64,000 nt of DNA, taken from the NCBI GenBank assembly GCA_003164135.1, contig PLSD01000102.1:62001-126000 (forward strand), read 5' to 3'. This document shows positions 1 to 10,720 of this stretch, piece after piece. The notes under the pieces were generated by a model. It was not told the DNA's origin, made no database searches, and saw only the letters and a list, made by a program, of their open reading frames with translations. The translations under genes and the position numbers were made by a program. The stretch is from Acetobacteraceae bacterium (GTDB lineage: Bacteria; Pseudomonadota; Alphaproteobacteria; Acetobacterales; Acetobacteraceae). Every line of letters starts with the position of its first letter. The stretch's first letter is position 1.

Positions 1-1
1 G

Positions 2-742
2 CTCTGCCTCGTCGCCATGGAACCCCCAGCGCGGCTGGATGCCGATGCCTTGCGCGACGAGAAACTCAAAGTCCTGCATGCGTTGAAGCCCGTCGGCGAC
101 CCGCTTTCCACGCAGAACGCCGTGCGCGGCCAGTACCGCGCGGGGGCTTCGGCCGGCGGCGCGGTGCCGGGCTACCTGGAGGAGCTGGGCGCCGAGGCCA
201 GCAGCACGGAAACCTTCGTGGCGCTGAAAGCCGAGGTCGAAAACTGGCGCTGGGCCGGGGTGCCGTTCTACCTGCGCACCGGCAAGCGGCTGGCCGAGCG
301 CGTCTCGGAAATCGTCATCGCCTTCCGCCCCATCCCGCACTCCGTCTTCGCCCCCTCCGCCGGCGCCATCGAGGCCAACCGCCTCGTCATCCGCCTGCAA
401 CCCGATGAAGGCGTGAAACTCTGGCTGATGACCAAGGACCCCGGCCCCGGCGGCATGCGTTTGCGCTCAGTGCCGCTGGACATGAGCTTCGCCAACGCCT
501 TCCAGGTCCGCAACCCGGATGCCTACGAGCGCCTGGTGCTGGACGTGGTGCGCGGCGACCAGACCCTGTTCATGCGCCGTGACGAGGTGGAAGCCGCATG
601 GAGCTGGATCGACCCGATCCTCGACTCCTGGTCGCATGCCGCCGAACAGCCAAAACCCTACACCGCGGGCACCTGGGGACCGTCCGCCGCCATCGCCCTC
701 ATCGAGCGCGACGGCCGCACCTGGCTGGACGGCAGTTCGTGA
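2..742 (+). CDS. zwf: Glucose-6-phosphate 1-dehydrogenase, C-terminal part (5' end outside window)
   Basis: This is the last 246 codons of G6PDH, which oxidises glucose-6-phosphate to 6-phosphogluconolactone with NAD(P)+ and feeds the Entner-Doudoroff pathway. The reading frame is open from base 2, before the first ATG at 17. The residues there (LCLVAMEPP) match the conserved LC-M-AMxPP stretch of the family, so the gene continues upstream of the window. Family landmarks seen are RDEKLKVL, VRGQYRAG, the signature WRWAGVPFYLRTGKRL, RLQPDEGV, and the C-terminal AGTWGPSAA. The stop codon overlaps the GTG start of pgl (GTGA), the first of several overlaps in this operon. The identification is firm; only the N-terminal nucleotide-binding half is missing. 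Confidence 0.97.
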   Translation, partial: LCLVAMEPPARLDADALRDEKLKVLHALKPVGDPLSTQNAVRGQYRAGASAGGAVPGYLEELGAEASSTETFVALKAEVENWRWAGVPFYLRTGKRLAERVSEIVIAFRPIPHSVFAPSAGAIEANRLVIRLQPDEGVKLWLMTKDPGPGGMRLRSVPLDMSFANAFQVRNPDAYERLVLDVVRGDQTLFMRRDEVEAAWSWIDPILDSWSHAAEQPKPYTAGTWGPSAAIALIERDGRTWLDGSS

Positions 743-1410
743 TCCGTGAATTCCCCACCCCCCAAGCCCTGGCGGACGCGCTGGCGGACTACGTTACCGC
801 CCTCCTCATCGCGCGCCTGGCACGCGATGGCGCGGCCGCGCTGGCGGTTTCCGGCGGCACCACGCCGGTGAAATTTTTCCAGGCACTGGCCACGAAGGAA
901 CTGGACTGGCGGCACGTTACCATCACCCTGGTGGACGACCGCTGGGTGCCGGAAGCCTCGTCGCGCTCCAACACCGCGCTGGTCAAACAGCACCTGCTGC
1001 AAGGCAAGGCCGCGGATGCAAAATTCCTCCCGCTTGTGAACGATGCCGCCACGCCGGAAGCAGGGCTGGCGGAGGTTGAACGCGCCGTCACCGCGCTGCC
1101 CCTGCCCTTTGCCGCCGTGGTGCTCGGCATGGGGCTGGACGGCCACACTGCTTCCTTCTTCCCCGGCGGCGACCATCTGGCAGCCGCGCTGGCCCCCAGC
1201 CACGGCCAGCTTGCCGAAACCATGCGCGCGCCCGGCGCCGTGGAGCCACGCATCACCCTCACACTGCCGGTCCTACTGGCGGCGGAGGGGGTGGCACTCC
1301 ATATCGAGGGTGCGGCCAAACGCGCCGTGCTCGAAGGCGGCGCGCCGGACCTGCCGGTCCGCGCCGCGCTCGCCCGCAAACCCGCGCCCGAAATTTTCTG
1401 GAGTCCCTAA
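739..1410 (+). CDS. pgl: 6-phosphogluconolactonase
   Basis: Hydrolyses 6-phosphogluconolactone to 6-phosphogluconate in the cytoplasm, directly after Zwf. The chain of 223 residues carries the DevB/SOL-type motifs SGGTTP near the N-terminus, [13 protein letters not shown], and [14 protein letters not shown], the phosphate/lactone-binding and catalytic region. The frame is open back to about 598, but that part is zwf read out of frame. I chose GTG at 739 because it overlaps the zwf stop as GTGA and gives the usual start ahead of the [14 protein letters not shown] helix. The length fits the family (about 220-240). It is followed two bases later by edd. Confidence 0.94.
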   Translation: MIREFPTPQALADALADYVTALLIARLARDGAAALAVSGGTTPVKFFQALATKELDWRHVTITLVDDRWVPEASSRSNTALVKQHLLQGKAADAKFLPLVNDAATPEAGLAEVERAVTALPLPFAAVVLGMGLDGHTASFFPGGDHLAAALAPSHGQLAETMRAPGAVEPRITLTLPVLLAAEGVALHIEGAAKRAVLEGGAPDLPVRAALARKPAPEIFWSP

Positions 1411-1412
1411 AC

Positions 1413-3236
1413 ATGGTTCATCCCCTTATCCAGGACGTCACCAACCGCATTATCGCCCGCAGCGCACCCGCGCGCGGCACCTACCTCGCCCGCATCGCGG
1501 CGGCAAAATCCGAAAAGCCGCAGCGCCGCGCACTGGGCTGCGCCAACCAGGCACATGGTTTCGCCGCCTGCGCACCGGGTGACAAAGCCGTGTTGCGCAC
1601 CGGTGACGGCACCAGCCTCGCCATTGTCACCGCCTATAACGACATGCTCTCCGCGCATCAGCCCTACGAGCGTTTCCCCGACCTCATCCGCGCCGCCGCC
1701 CGCGCGGCCGGAGGTGTCGCCATGGTCGCCGGTGGCGTGCCCGCGATGTGCGACGGCATCACCCAGGGCGAGATCGGCATGGAACTGTCGCTGTTTTCCC
1801 GCGACGTGATTGCGCTTTCCACCGCCGTGGCCCTCTCGCATCAAACTTTTGATGCCGCCGTATTCCTGGGTATTTGCGACAAGATCGTCCCCGGCCTGGT
1901 TATCGGCGCGCTCTCCTTCGGCCACCTCCCGGCCGTGTTCATCCCCGCCGGCCCCATGACCTCCGGCCTGCCCAATGACGAGAAATCGCGCATCCGCCAG
2001 CTCTATGCCGAGGGCAAGGTGAGCCGTGACGATCTTCTGGAAGCCGAGGCAAAATCCTACCACGGCCCCGGCACCTGCACATTTTATGGCACAGCCAACA
2101 CCAACCAGATGATGATGGAAATCATGGGGCTGCATCTTCCCGGCGCTGCCTTCATTAATCCAAACACGCCGCTGCGCGATGCGCTCACCACCGCCGCCGC
2201 GCAACGCGCTTTGGCCATCACCGCCGCAGGCAACGACTACACACCGGTCGGCCATATTCTCGACGAACGCGCCTTCGTCAACGGCATCGTCGGCCTGCAC
2301 GCCACCGGCGGCTCCACCAACCACACGCTGCACCTCGTCGCCATGGCAGGCGCCGCGGGCATTACACTCACCTGGGACGATTTTGCCGACCTCGCGCAAG
2401 TCACGCCGCTGCTCACGCGCATCTATCCCAACGGCACCGCCGACGTGAATCACTTTCACGCTGCCGGCGGAACGGGTTTTGTGATTCGTGAGTTGCTTTC
2501 CGCCGGTCTGCTGCACGAGGATGTGCGCACCGTGGTTGGCACCGGCCTGACCGCCTACGCGGCGGAGCCAAAACTGGTGGACGGCCACGTGGCCTGGTTC
2601 CCCGCCCCCGAGGCCAGTGGCAACGCCAGCGTGCTGCGCGGCATCGGTGACGCGTTCCAACCCACCGGCGGCCTGCGCGTGCTGGATGGCGACCTTGGCC
2701 GCGCCGTCATCAAAACCTCCGCCGTCAAGCCAGAACGGCATATCATCGAGGCCCCGGCAAGGGTTTTTCACAGCCAGGAGGAAGTGCAAGCCGCCTTCAA
2801 GGCCGGCGAACTCAACCAGGATACCGTGGTCGTCGTGCGTTTCCAGGGACCAAAAGCCAACGGCATGCCCGAACTGCACAAGCTCATGCCACCGCTCGGC
2901 GTGTTGCAGGATCGCGGCTACAAAATCGCCCTGGTGACGGACGGGCGGCTCTCCGGCGCGTCGGGCAAAGTCCCCGCCGCCATCCACGTCACCCCGGAAG
3001 CCGCCGACGGCGGCGCCATCGGCAAAATCCGTGACGGCGACATCATCCGTGTCGACGGCACGAACGGCCATCTCACTGTCCTCGTACCGCCCGAAGTCTG
3101 GGCCGCGCGCACGCTCGCTAGCGCTGATCTCTCCGCCAACCGCAGCGGCGTCGGGCGCGAACTTTTCGCCGCCTTCCGCCATGTCGTCAGCACCGCCGAC
3201 ACGGGTGCTAGTATTTTCGCAAAGGTCTCCGCATGA
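1413..3236 (+). CDS. edd: Phosphogluconate dehydratase
   Basis: Dehydrates 6-phosphogluconate to 2-keto-3-deoxy-6-phosphogluconate (KDPG), the committed Entner-Doudoroff step. The 607 residues match the usual length of about 600. IlvD/Edd family features are visible: the iron-sulfur cluster cysteines in [12 protein letters not shown] and GICDKIVPG, the conserved [12 protein letters not shown] segment, and near the C-terminus [16 protein letters not shown]. The GxCDKIxPG context and the neighbours pgl and eda favour Edd over dihydroxy-acid dehydratase IlvD. The start is two bases after the pgl stop and the end overlaps eda by 4 bases (ATGA), so translation is probably coupled through the operon. 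A [4Fe-4S] enzyme of this type is expected to be oxygen-sensitive. Confidence 0.97.
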   Translation: MVHPLIQDVTNRIIARSAPARGTYLARIAAAKSEKPQRRALGCANQAHGFAACAPGDKAVLRTGDGTSLAIVTAYNDMLSAHQPYERFPDLIRAAARAAGGVAMVAGGVPAMCDGITQGEIGMELSLFSRDVIALSTAVALSHQTFDAAVFLGICDKIVPGLVIGALSFGHLPAVFIPAGPMTSGLPNDEKSRIRQLYAEGKVSRDDLLEAEAKSYHGPGTCTFYGTANTNQMMMEIMGLHLPGAAFINPNTPLRDALTTAAAQRALAITAAGNDYTPVGHILDERAFVNGIVGLHATGGSTNHTLHLVAMAGAAGITLTWDDFADLAQVTPLLTRIYPNGTADVNHFHAAGGTGFVIRELLSAGLLHEDVRTVVGTGLTAYAAEPKLVDGHVAWFPAPEASGNASVLRGIGDAFQPTGGLRVLDGDLGRAVIKTSAVKPERHIIEAPARVFHSQEEVQAAFKAGELNQDTVVVVRFQGPKANGMPELHKLMPPLGVLQDRGYKIALVTDGRLSGASGKVPAAIHVTPEAADGGAIGKIRDGDIIRVDGTNGHLTVLVPPEVWAARTLASADLSANRSGVGRELFAAFRHVVSTADTGASIFAKVSA

Positions 3237-3880
3237 ATCTCGAAACCATTTTACGCGCAGCGCCGGTCATCCCCGTCGTCATCATCGATGATCTGAGGGA
3301 CGCCATCCCCCTCGCCCGCGCCTTGGTCGCCGGCGGCCTGCCGGTCATCGAAATCACCCTGCGCACCGCCGTGGGGCTGGAGGCCCTCCGCGCCATTTCC
3401 GCTGAGGTACCTGAGGCCATCGTCGGCGCCGGCACCGTGCTGACCGCCGCGCAGTTCGAAAAAACCGTTGCGGCAGGCGCGAAATTCGCTGTCTCGCCAG
3501 GCGCGACAAAAACCCTGCTCGATGCCGTGGCGGGTGCGCCCGTAAAACTCCTCCCCGGCATCGCCACCGCGTCGGAGGCAATGCAACTCATCGAACGCGA
3601 CTACGAATTTGCCAAACTCTTCCCGGCGGAGGCCGTTGGCGGTGCGCCCCTGCTGTCCTCCCTCGCCTCTCCACTGCCGCAACTCAAATTCTGCCCCACC
3701 GGCGGCATCACCCTGGAATCCGCGCCGCGCTATTTAAAACTCCCCAACGTCATCTGTATCGGCGGCTCCTGGATGGTGAACCGCAAAGCCATCGCCGAGG
3801 GCGCCTGGGCCGAGATCACCGCCGCCGCCGCGCAAGCGGCCGCACTGCACATCCATCGGGGGAGTGCGGCCCATGGATGA
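3233..3880 (+). CDS. eda: KDPG/KHG aldolase
   Basis: Cleaves KDPG to pyruvate and glyceraldehyde-3-phosphate, completing the Entner-Doudoroff pathway. The 215-residue class I aldolase shows the catalytic glutamate context VIEITLRT, the [10 protein letters not shown] strand, SPGAT, and the Schiff-base lysine in FAKLFPAE. The phosphate-binding [11 protein letters not shown] lies near the C-terminus. The length is typical (about 210). Its start overlaps edd by ATGA and its last 8 bases overlap the 5' end of pgi. Confidence 0.96.
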   Translation: MNLETILRAAPVIPVVIIDDLRDAIPLARALVAGGLPVIEITLRTAVGLEALRAISAEVPEAIVGAGTVLTAAQFEKTVAAGAKFAVSPGATKTLLDAVAGAPVKLLPGIATASEAMQLIERDYEFAKLFPAEAVGGAPLLSSLASPLPQLKFCPTGGITLESAPRYLKLPNVICIGGSWMVNRKAIAEGAWAEITAAAAQAAALHIHRGSAAHG

Positions 3881-5453
3881 GCTCTGGACCAGCCTGGCCA
3901 ATGTGCAAAAAACCACGCTCCCCTTGCGCGACCTGTTCGAGGAAAATCCGCACCGCTTCGCCGAATTTTCCGCCACTCTGGATGACCTGCTGCTCGACTA
4001 TTCCAAAACTACCCTAACGGAAAAATCGCGCACCCTGTTACTAAGCCTCGCAACCTCCGCTCAGGTCGCGCAAAAACGAGACGCCATGTTCGCGGGCGAG
4101 AAAATCAACACCACGGAGAATCGCGCCGTACTGCACATTGCCCTGCGCAACATCACCAACACCCCAGTGTATGTGGATGGCGCCGACGTGATGCCCGAAG
4201 TCAACAAAACTTTCGACGCCCTTTACAAATTCGCCGAATCCATCCGCTCCGGCGCCATCACCGCCGCGGACAGACAACCTTTCACCGACGTCATCAACAT
4301 CGGCATCGGCGGCTCCGACCTCGGCCCGGTAATGGTCACCGGCGCCCTCGCCCCCTACCATAACGGCCCGCGTGTGCATTTCGTTTCGAATGTGGATGGC
4401 GCACACCTGGCCGACACCATCCGCACACTCAATCCCGCGCGCACGCTCATCATCATCGCCTCCAAAACCTTCACCACCATCGAAACCATGACCAATGCCC
4501 ATTCCGCGCGGCAGTGGATCGTGGACGCTCTTGGTGAACAGGCCGTCGCCAAACATTTCGCGGCAGTCTCCACCGCCCTCGACAAAGGTGCGGTCTTCGG
4601 AATTTTACCCGAAAGAACCTTTGGCTTCTGGGACTGGGTAGGCGGGCGCTATTCCATCTGGTCCGCCATCGGCCTGCCGGTGATGCTTGCCATCGGCGCG
4701 GAAAAATTTCGTGAATTTCTTGCCGGCGCGCATGATATGGACCAGCATTTCCGTACCGCCCCGTTCGCGCATAACCTGCCTGTGCTGCTCGCCCTCACCG
4801 GCATCTGGCACCGCAACGTGTGCAACTACGCCTCCCGCGCCATTCTCCCATACGACCAGCGCCTCGCCCGCTTCCCCGCGTACCTGCAACAGCTGGATAT
4901 GGAGTCCAACGGCAAACGCGTCACCAAAAGCGGCGCACCCGTTACCCAAGCCACCGGCCCACTGGTCTGGGGTGAGCCCGGCACCAACGGTCAGCACGCT
5001 TTCTACCAGCTTCTGCACCAGGGTACCGCAATCATCCCGTGCGAATTCCTCATCGCCGCGCAAGGGCACGAGCCCGGTATGCGCGAGCATCACAACCTGC
5101 TCATCGCAAATTGCCTGGCGCAAACACAGGCGTTAATGAACGGCCGGACACTGGAAGAAGCCTGCGGCAATCCGCACCGCGTCTTCCCAGGCAACCGCCC
5201 GTCCATCACCCTCGCCTACTCCAAACTAACCCCCCGCACGCTCGGCCGCCTCATCGCCCTCTACGAGCACCGCGTCTTCGTCGAAGCCGCCATCTGGGAC
5301 ATCAACGCCTTCGACCAATGGGGCGTTGAACTCGGCAAGGAGCTCGCCACCCGGCTGCTCCCCATCGTCGCCAGCGGCCGGCCGGAGCGAGATACCGATT
5401 CCTCCACCGCCGGCCTCATTCTGCATATTACCCAAAAGGACACCGCGCCATGA
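3873..5453 (+). CDS. pgi: Glucose-6-phosphate isomerase
   Basis: Interconverts fructose-6-phosphate and glucose-6-phosphate. Its place inside an Entner-Doudoroff operon suggests a role in returning fructose-6-phosphate to Zwf. The chain of 526 residues has the sugar-phosphate-binding [22 protein letters not shown], the signature [20 protein letters not shown], and the second family signature around [16 protein letters not shown], with the catalytic glutamate and histidine region intact. ATG at 3873 is preferred because GGGGAG lies about 9 bases upstream. A GTG at 3864 is in frame but abuts that ribosome-binding site. The start overlaps eda by 8 bases and the end overlaps glpX as ATGA. Confidence 0.96.
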   Translation: MDELWTSLANVQKTTLPLRDLFEENPHRFAEFSATLDDLLLDYSKTTLTEKSRTLLLSLATSAQVAQKRDAMFAGEKINTTENRAVLHIALRNITNTPVYVDGADVMPEVNKTFDALYKFAESIRSGAITAADRQPFTDVINIGIGGSDLGPVMVTGALAPYHNGPRVHFVSNVDGAHLADTIRTLNPARTLIIIASKTFTTIETMTNAHSARQWIVDALGEQAVAKHFAAVSTALDKGAVFGILPERTFGFWDWVGGRYSIWSAIGLPVMLAIGAEKFREFLAGAHDMDQHFRTAPFAHNLPVLLALTGIWHRNVCNYASRAILPYDQRLARFPAYLQQLDMESNGKRVTKSGAPVTQATGPLVWGEPGTNGQHAFYQLLHQGTAIIPCEFLIAAQGHEPGMREHHNLLIANCLAQTQALMNGRTLEEACGNPHRVFPGNRPSITLAYSKLTPRTLGRLIALYEHRVFVEAAIWDINAFDQWGVELGKELATRLLPIVASGRPERDTDSSTAGLILHITQKDTAP

Positions 5454-6433
5454 TCCAAACAAACCCTACCGTATGGGACCGAAACCTGGCGCTTGAACTG
5501 GTCCGGGTAACCGAAGCCGCCGCCATCGCCGCCTCGCGCTGGATCGGCCGTGGCGAGAAAAACGCAGCCGATGGCGCCGCTGTCGAGGCCATGCGTAAGG
5601 CCTTCGATACCGTGGCGATTTCCGGCACCGTGGTCATCGGTGAGGGCGAAATGGACGAGGCGCCCATGCTCTTCATCGGCGAAAAAGTCGGCTGCGGCGG
5701 CCCAGCCATGGACATTGCTGTCGACCCCCTGGAGGGCACCGAAATCGCCGCGAAGGGCGCGCCAAACGCACTCGCCGTGATAGCCCTGGCGGAACGCGGC
5801 AATTTCCTGCACGCGCCAGATGTCTACATGGACAAAATTGCCGTCGGCCCCGGCCTGCCTGAAGGCATCATCTCACTCAGCGCACCGGTCGCCGAGAACC
5901 TCCGTAATCTGGCTCAGGCGAAGCGCTGCGACATCTCCGACTTGATGATCTGCATCCTGGAGCGAGACCGCCACGCCGAAATCATCGCCAGATGCCGGGA
6001 GGCCGGCGCGCGAATCACTTTAATCGGCGAGGGCGATGTCGCCGGTGTCATCGCCACATCCCAGTCCGAAACCGGGATCGATATGTACCTCGGCTCCGGC
6101 GGGGCGCCGGAAGGCGTGCTGGCGGCGGCCGCGTTGCGCTGCACCGGCGGGCAAATGCAAGGGCGGCTGCTGTTCGAGGATCAGGCCCAGATCGACCGCG
6201 CAAAAACCATGGGCATCACCGATCCCAACCGCATTTACAGCATGACCGAGATGGCCAAAGGCGACGTCATGTTCGCGGCATCCGGCATCACCTCCGGCCA
6301 GATGCTGCGTGGCGTGCAACGCTCCGCCCAGGGCGCCACAACCCATTCCATCGTCATGCGCAGCAAATCCGGCACAGTACGCTTCATTGAGGCCCACCAT
6401 AACTTCCAGACAAAAACCTGGGGCAACGAATAG
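5450..6433 (+). CDS. glpX: Fructose-1,6-bisphosphatase, class II (GlpX)
   Basis: Removes the 1-phosphate of fructose-1,6-bisphosphate in gluconeogenesis; some GlpX proteins also act on sedoheptulose bisphosphate. The 327 residues carry the lithium-sensitive phosphatase metal motifs [12 protein letters not shown] and AVDPLEGT, and [16 protein letters not shown] of the GlpX family. The length matches E. coli GlpX (336). It is the last gene of the zwf-pgl-edd-eda-pgi operon, overlapping pgi by 4 bases. With Pgi it forms the arm that lifts triose phosphates back to glucose-6-phosphate. An FBP aldolase, which this would require, is not in the window. Confidence 0.94.
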   Translation: MIQTNPTVWDRNLALELVRVTEAAAIAASRWIGRGEKNAADGAAVEAMRKAFDTVAISGTVVIGEGEMDEAPMLFIGEKVGCGGPAMDIAVDPLEGTEIAAKGAPNALAVIALAERGNFLHAPDVYMDKIAVGPGLPEGIISLSAPVAENLRNLAQAKRCDISDLMICILERDRHAEIIARCREAGARITLIGEGDVAGVIATSQSETGIDMYLGSGGAPEGVLAAAALRCTGGQMQGRLLFEDQAQIDRAKTMGITDPNRIYSMTEMAKGDVMFAASGITSGQMLRGVQRSAQGATTHSIVMRSKSGTVRFIEAHHNFQTKTWGNE

Positions 6434-6683
6434 ACGACGGGCATATCTATAATTTTGCGTATCGAAGTTGAACTGCTGGGCGAGATGCTTGATTTTGCCT
6501 CCAGCATGAGCTTTCGCGACCTGGAGTCCTTGAACCTTCGCTTGATGCCGCGCTCCTGAAGACGGATGGTGACTTGGTGGCGAATGCGTTAAAAGCCAAA
6601 GCTTGCGGCCCGACCTCCCTGATTGTCCTAAGGACGCCGGGGAAGGACCGCCTAAAACAAGACTTGGGGAAACGATAATTATC
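6434..6683 (+). pseudogene. Decayed coding sequence (unrecognised remnant)
   Basis: About 250 bases between glpX and the next ORF hold no intact gene but have coding character. One frame reads LRIEVELLGEMLDFASS and continues to a stop at about 6557. A second frame takes over with ALLKTDGDLVANALKAKA and ends in KDRLKQDLGKR just before 6683. Neither piece has a proper start, and the switch of frame looks like an old frameshift in a small gene. I do not recognise the protein. No promoter or terminator hairpin is evident here. An unrelated low-GC spacer is the alternative. Confidence 0.35.
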
Positions 6684-6782
6684 ATGGGCGACGCCAATCT
6701 GGCACCTGAAAACTACCTCGGAGCGACCTACTTCCTGGATTATGACGCCGCGCGCGAGCACTTCCAAACGGACGAACCATGA
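6684..6782 (+). CDS. 32-residue ORF coupled to the CoA-transferase
   Basis: A short open frame starts at ATG 6684 (MGDANLAPENYLGATYFLDY) and ends at a TGA that overlaps the ATG of the downstream gene (ATGA at 6779-6782). The downstream gene has only a weak ribosome-binding site (GGACGA), so reading of this ORF could deliver ribosomes to it. The YLGATYFLDYD stretch faintly resembles the N-terminus of transglutaminase-like proteins, so it may instead be the stump of a deleted gene. It could also be chance; there is no conservation evidence here. Confidence 0.3.
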   Translation: MGDANLAPENYLGATYFLDYDAAREHFQTDEP

Positions 6783-8977
6783 GCGCTGACGCTCCCGCCA
6801 GCACCACAGCGGTCCAGCACCTGCGCGTCGCCGATTTTGGCCTGGGCCTCTCCGCGGCACTGGTGGCAAAGCAGTTCGCCGAACTGGGTGCCACAGTCTC
6901 CCGGATTGAGCCCGCAGCCGGTGACCCGTTCTACGACGTCTACCCCGCCTACCGCTTCTGGCGGTGCCATACAGTCCTCGAACCAATTGAGCGCGGCACG
7001 GAAATTCTTGAGACGGCCGATGTCTGCATTATCGGCGGCGAGGATTATCCTGGCCTCGCCTCGCCCTGGGATGCACAGGCGCTCAGCCGCCAGTACCCCC
7101 GCCTGATCGTGCTGCAAATCGTTGGCTACCCGGATGACCCTGCCCGTCCCGCCGTCGACCTGCTGGTGCAGGCGCGGCTTGGCACTGTCTATGAACAATT
7201 CTCGCAACGGCCGGTTGCGGCGGGTTTTCCCGTGCCCAGCTACGGCGCTGCGTTGCAAGGGCTGGTCGGCGCATGGGTCGCCCTTGTTGAGCGTGAACGC
7301 AGCGGTCTCGGCCAGATCGTCACCATCTCCCTCGCGGCCGGTGCCGCCATGTTCTGGGGCCCATTCTGGATGAAGGCCGAGCACGCCGATGCCGGGTTCA
7401 CCGGGATCACCCCGCGCGATGTCCGTCAGCTCATTCTGCGCTGTGCGGGCGATGAATACGTGCAGATGACCATGGGCGTTCCCGGCGCCCTGGCAAAAGT
7501 GCATGCCGCCCTCGGCATCCCCGGCCCCGTGGACCCGAACGACCGCTGCATGCCGGACCCGGCGCGCGGCGCCGCCAATTTCTACGGCGATGTCGACCTG
7601 CTCAACACCTACGCCGCGCACCATACCCGCGCCGGCCTGCTCCGCGCCCTGCATGGCGCGGGCGTCCCCGCCGAGGCAGTTCTCGCCCCCGGCGAATGCT
7701 GGGACGACGAACAAACCCGCCTGAACGGCATCATCGAAACCTGCCCGGACGGCTGGCAGGGTGCCGGCAATCCGCTGCGCATCACGCCTATCCCGGCGCC
7801 GCCCACCGCTCTGCCGGAGCGGCTACGCGCCTTCCCGCCCGGCTCGCCGCCGCTGGCCGGCATCAAAATCATCGATTGCGGTATCTTTGTCGCCGGCCCC
7901 TATGCCTCCAAGCTGCTGGCCGATTACGGCGCCGACGTCATCCGCGTGGAACCGCCAACCGGGCGTTCCACAATGAGCGGCGAACGCACCATCATCAGCG
8001 CCAATTTCGGCAAGCGCACCATTTGCGTCGATGCCAAATCCGAGGACGGGCGGGCCATTCTCGCAATGCTGTGCCAGCACGCCGACGCCATACTGCATAA
8101 CTTCCGCCCCGGCGTCTCCGACCGCCTCGGCCTGGACCAAAAGACAATGCGGCGGATCAATCCCGGCCTCGTCACGCTGGAAACCACCGCCTACGGTGCC
8201 ACCGGCCCCAAAGCGGCCGCGCCCGGCTTCGATATGGTGATGCAGGCACATTGCGGCCTGCACTACCGCGCCGGCGGCACCGGCAATCCACCACTTTGCA
8301 GCCGCACGCCCCTGGTTGATTTCGCGACCGGCGCCGTCGGCGCCATCGGCCTGCTGGTCGGCTTGTACGAGCGGCTGACAACCGGCGGGACAATTGCCGC
8401 CGAGAGCAATCTGCTGAACGTCGGCACCTACCTGATGTCCGAACTGGTCCGCTCGCCCACGGGCACACCGCTTGGGGCACCGTCACTCGACGAGACCCAG
8501 ACCGGCTTCCACCCTGCCGAAAGCCTGTACCAGACCGCGGACGGCTGGGTCGCCATCGCCGCCCGGTCCAACGCGATGGCCGCCGCACTGGCTGGCATGC
8601 TGGCTCTTACACTCCCCACCAACCGCAGCGAATGGGGCCCGTCTGCGCGAAACCAACTCGCATCAGCCATCCGCAACTGGACAACCACCGCCGTCATCCA
8701 ATCCGCCGAAGCCAATGGTATCTGGATCGAACTCTGCCGCAGCGACGCCTGGGAGCAAACCCCGCCGGACGGCACCATCCTGCGCAGCATGCACGATGAC
8801 ATCTACGGCGAGGTCGTCCACTGCATCGGCCCCCTCGCTAACTTTTCTCGCAGCCAGACGATTCCAGCGCAACGGCTTTCCGTCGCCCCCGGGCAGGACA
8901 CAAAATCCATCCTTGCCGAGCACGGTATATCCGAAGCGCAGGTCGCCAACTGGATTGAGGCCCGCGTAATCGTGTAA
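6779..8977 (+). CDS. Tandem two-domain family III (CaiB/BaiF) CoA-transferase
   Basis: At 732 residues this is about twice the length of a single family III CoA-transferase (about 380-400), and two homologous halves are visible. The C-terminal half (about 355-732) is canonical: LAGIKIIDCGIFVAGPYASK, LLADYGADVIRVEPP, LHNFRPGV and the catalytic-aspartate context PLVDFATGAVGAIG. The N-terminal half (about 1-330) keeps the fold signature LRVADFGLGLSAALVAKQF and FAELGATVSRIEPA. It lacks the aspartate: the equivalent stretch is YGAALQGLVGAW, where alignment puts alanine at that position. The protein should move CoA between carboxylic acids, with one active half. Substrate cannot be predicted. It sits alone after the ED operon. 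Confidence 0.85.
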   Translation: MSADAPASTTAVQHLRVADFGLGLSAALVAKQFAELGATVSRIEPAAGDPFYDVYPAYRFWRCHTVLEPIERGTEILETADVCIIGGEDYPGLASPWDAQALSRQYPRLIVLQIVGYPDDPARPAVDLLVQARLGTVYEQFSQRPVAAGFPVPSYGAALQGLVGAWVALVERERSGLGQIVTISLAAGAAMFWGPFWMKAEHADAGFTGITPRDVRQLILRCAGDEYVQMTMGVPGALAKVHAALGIPGPVDPNDRCMPDPARGAANFYGDVDLLNTYAAHHTRAGLLRALHGAGVPAEAVLAPGECWDDEQTRLNGIIETCPDGWQGAGNPLRITPIPAPPTALPERLRAFPPGSPPLAGIKIIDCGIFVAGPYASKLLADYGADVIRVEPPTGRSTMSGERTIISANFGKRTICVDAKSEDGRAILAMLCQHADAILHNFRPGVSDRLGLDQKTMRRINPGLVTLETTAYGATGPKAAAPGFDMVMQAHCGLHYRAGGTGNPPLCSRTPLVDFATGAVGAIGLLVGLYERLTTGGTIAAESNLLNVGTYLMSELVRSPTGTPLGAPSLDETQTGFHPAESLYQTADGWVAIAARSNAMAAALAGMLALTLPTNRSEWGPSARNQLASAIRNWTTTAVIQSAEANGIWIELCRSDAWEQTPPDGTILRSMHDDIYGEVVHCIGPLANFSRSQTIPAQRLSVAPGQDTKSILAEHGISEAQVANWIEARVIV

Positions 8978-9067
8978 CCGCGCCGGAATTTATGAACCAG
9001 CGCGAGCCAGGGTCGGTTGTTTCGTGCCCGGCCTAATCACACCCCAGGCAGCGCATGGGAAACAATC

Positions 9068-10720
9068 TCACCCCTTGTCAAAAACTTTGGAAATCATCGC
9101 CTGCGCTTCATCCTGAATCAGCTTCAGGTGTTCCTTCCCACAAAAACTTTCCGCGTAAATTTTATACACGTCCTCGGTCCCAGATGGCCGCGCGGCAAAC
9201 CAGCCGTTTTTCGAAACGACCTTGATGCCACCGATTTTTTCATTATTACCCGGCGCGCGCGTCAATTTCGCTTCAATCGTCTCGCCCGCAAGCTCCGTGG
9301 CATCCACATCGGCCGGCTCCAACTTGCCAAGGCGCGCTTTCTGTTCGCGTGTGGCCGGCGCGTCGATCCGCTCATAAAAAGACTCACCCAACTCCTGCGT
9401 CACGGAGGCATAAAACTGCTGCGGGTCCTGCCCGGTTCGCGCGGTCATTTCCGCCGCGAGCAGGCCCATAATCAGCCCATCCTTATCGGTGGTCCACACC
9501 GTCCCATCCCGCCGGAGAAACGACGCTCCGGCACTTTCCTCGCCGCCGAACGCGAGCGAACCATCCACCAACCCGCTGCTGAACCATTTGAAACCAACAG
9601 GAACTTCCGTGAGCTTGCGCCCCAGCTTCGCCGCCACACGGTCAATCATGCTGCTGGAGACAGCGGTCTTGCCAATGGCGCTGTCCGCCCGCCAGCCCGG
9701 CCGGTTCGCGCATAAATAGGCAACCGCCGCGGCCAAAAACGCGTTCGGCTTCATCAGCCCGCCCGACGGGCAGACAATGCCATGCCGGTCCGCATCCGTA
9801 TCATTGGCAAAGGCAATGTCGAATTTGTTTTGCAAGGCAATCAGCGGCGTCATCGCATAAACCGATGAACAATCCATTCTTATTTTGCCGTCCCAATCAG
9901 CCGTCATGAACCGGAACGCCGGATCGACGCCACCGTTCACCACGGTTGCGTTGAGTTTGTAGCGCTCGATAATGGGTTGCCAATAATGCACGGCCGCACC
10001 GCCCAGAGGGTCGATGCCAATGCGCACACCAGCCGAACGGACCGCGTCCAAATCGACAACATTGGCAAGGTCATCGACATAAGGCGTGATATAGTCATGG
10101 GCATGGCAAATCGCGGCCTGGCGCGCACGCGCGTAAGGAATACGCAGCACGCCCTTCAACCTATCCGCAAGAAAGGCGTTGGCTGCTTTTTCGATAAAGC
10201 CAGTCACATCCGTATCCGCCGGCCCACCATTCGGCGGATTGTACTTAAAGCCGCCCTCATCGGGTGGATTGTGCGACGGGCTGATGACAATACCATCGGC
10301 AACGCCACTGGTGCGGCCACGATTATACCGCAAGATCGCGTGCGAGATCACGGGCGTGGGTGTATAGCCATCGTGCGCGTCGACCATGATCTCCACGCCA
10401 TTGGCCACCAGCACTTCCACGGCACTGGCGAAGGCGGGCTCGGACAACGCATGCGTGTCCATGCCCAGGAACAGCGGCCCGTTAATGCCGGCGTGGCTCC
10501 GGTACAGGCAAACGGCCTGGGAAATCGCCAGAATATGCGCCTCGTTGAAGGAGGAAGCGAAGGCGGCGCCACGATGCCCCGATGTGCCGAAGCTGACCCT
10601 TTGGGCTGTAACCTCCGCATCGGGCACCAGCGCGAAATACGCCGTCACCAGCCGTGGAATATTCGCCAGCAAATTTTCCGGGACCAGCTTCCCGGCGAGG
10701 GGGCTTACACGCTCAGACAT
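9068..10720 (-). CDS. pgm: Phosphoglucomutase (alpha-D-glucose phosphate-specific)
   Basis: Interconverts glucose-1-phosphate and glucose-6-phosphate, linking glycogen/UDP-glucose metabolism to central carbon. The 550 residues follow the E. coli Pgm type: [20 protein letters not shown] near the N-terminus, the catalytic phosphoserine loop [13 protein letters not shown] followed by [12 protein letters not shown], the metal loop [11 protein letters not shown], and the C-terminal phosphate loop [16 protein letters not shown]. The frame is open nine codons further up, but ATG at 10720 is chosen because GAGG lies five bases before it on the minus strand. It is transcribed divergently from the MYG1-family gene across a spacer of about 200 bases. 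Confidence 0.95.
   Translation of the reverse strand: MSERVSPLAGKLVPENLLANIPRLVTAYFALVPDAEVTAQRVSFGTSGHRGAAFASSFNEAHILAISQAVCLYRSHAGINGPLFLGMDTHALSEPAFASAVEVLVANGVEIMVDAHDGYTPTPVISHAILRYNRGRTSGVADGIVISPSHNPPDEGGFKYNPPNGGPADTDVTGFIEKAANAFLADRLKGVLRIPYARARQAAICHAHDYITPYVDDLANVVDLDAVRSAGVRIGIDPLGGAAVHYWQPIIERYKLNATVVNGGVDPAFRFMTADWDGKIRMDCSSVYAMTPLIALQNKFDIAFANDTDADRHGIVCPSGGLMKPNAFLAAAVAYLCANRPGWRADSAIGKTAVSSSMIDRVAAKLGRKLTEVPVGFKWFSSGLVDGSLAFGGEESAGASFLRRDGTVWTTDKDGLIMGLLAAEMTARTGQDPQQFYASVTQELGESFYERIDAPATREQKARLGKLEPADVDATELAGETIEAKLTRAPGNNEKIGGIKVVSKNGWFAARPSGTEDVYKIYAESFCGKEHLKLIQDEAQAMISKVFDKG

Noticed and set aside
2586-2597. GGCCACGTGGCC palindrome as a second parS site
   Set aside because: Lies inside edd codons and lacks the outer TGTT/AACA positions.
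1407-3182. 591-codon frame antisense to edd
   Set aside because: High-GC third positions keep the opposite strand open. The protein has no family motif, while edd on the plus strand has all of its motifs.
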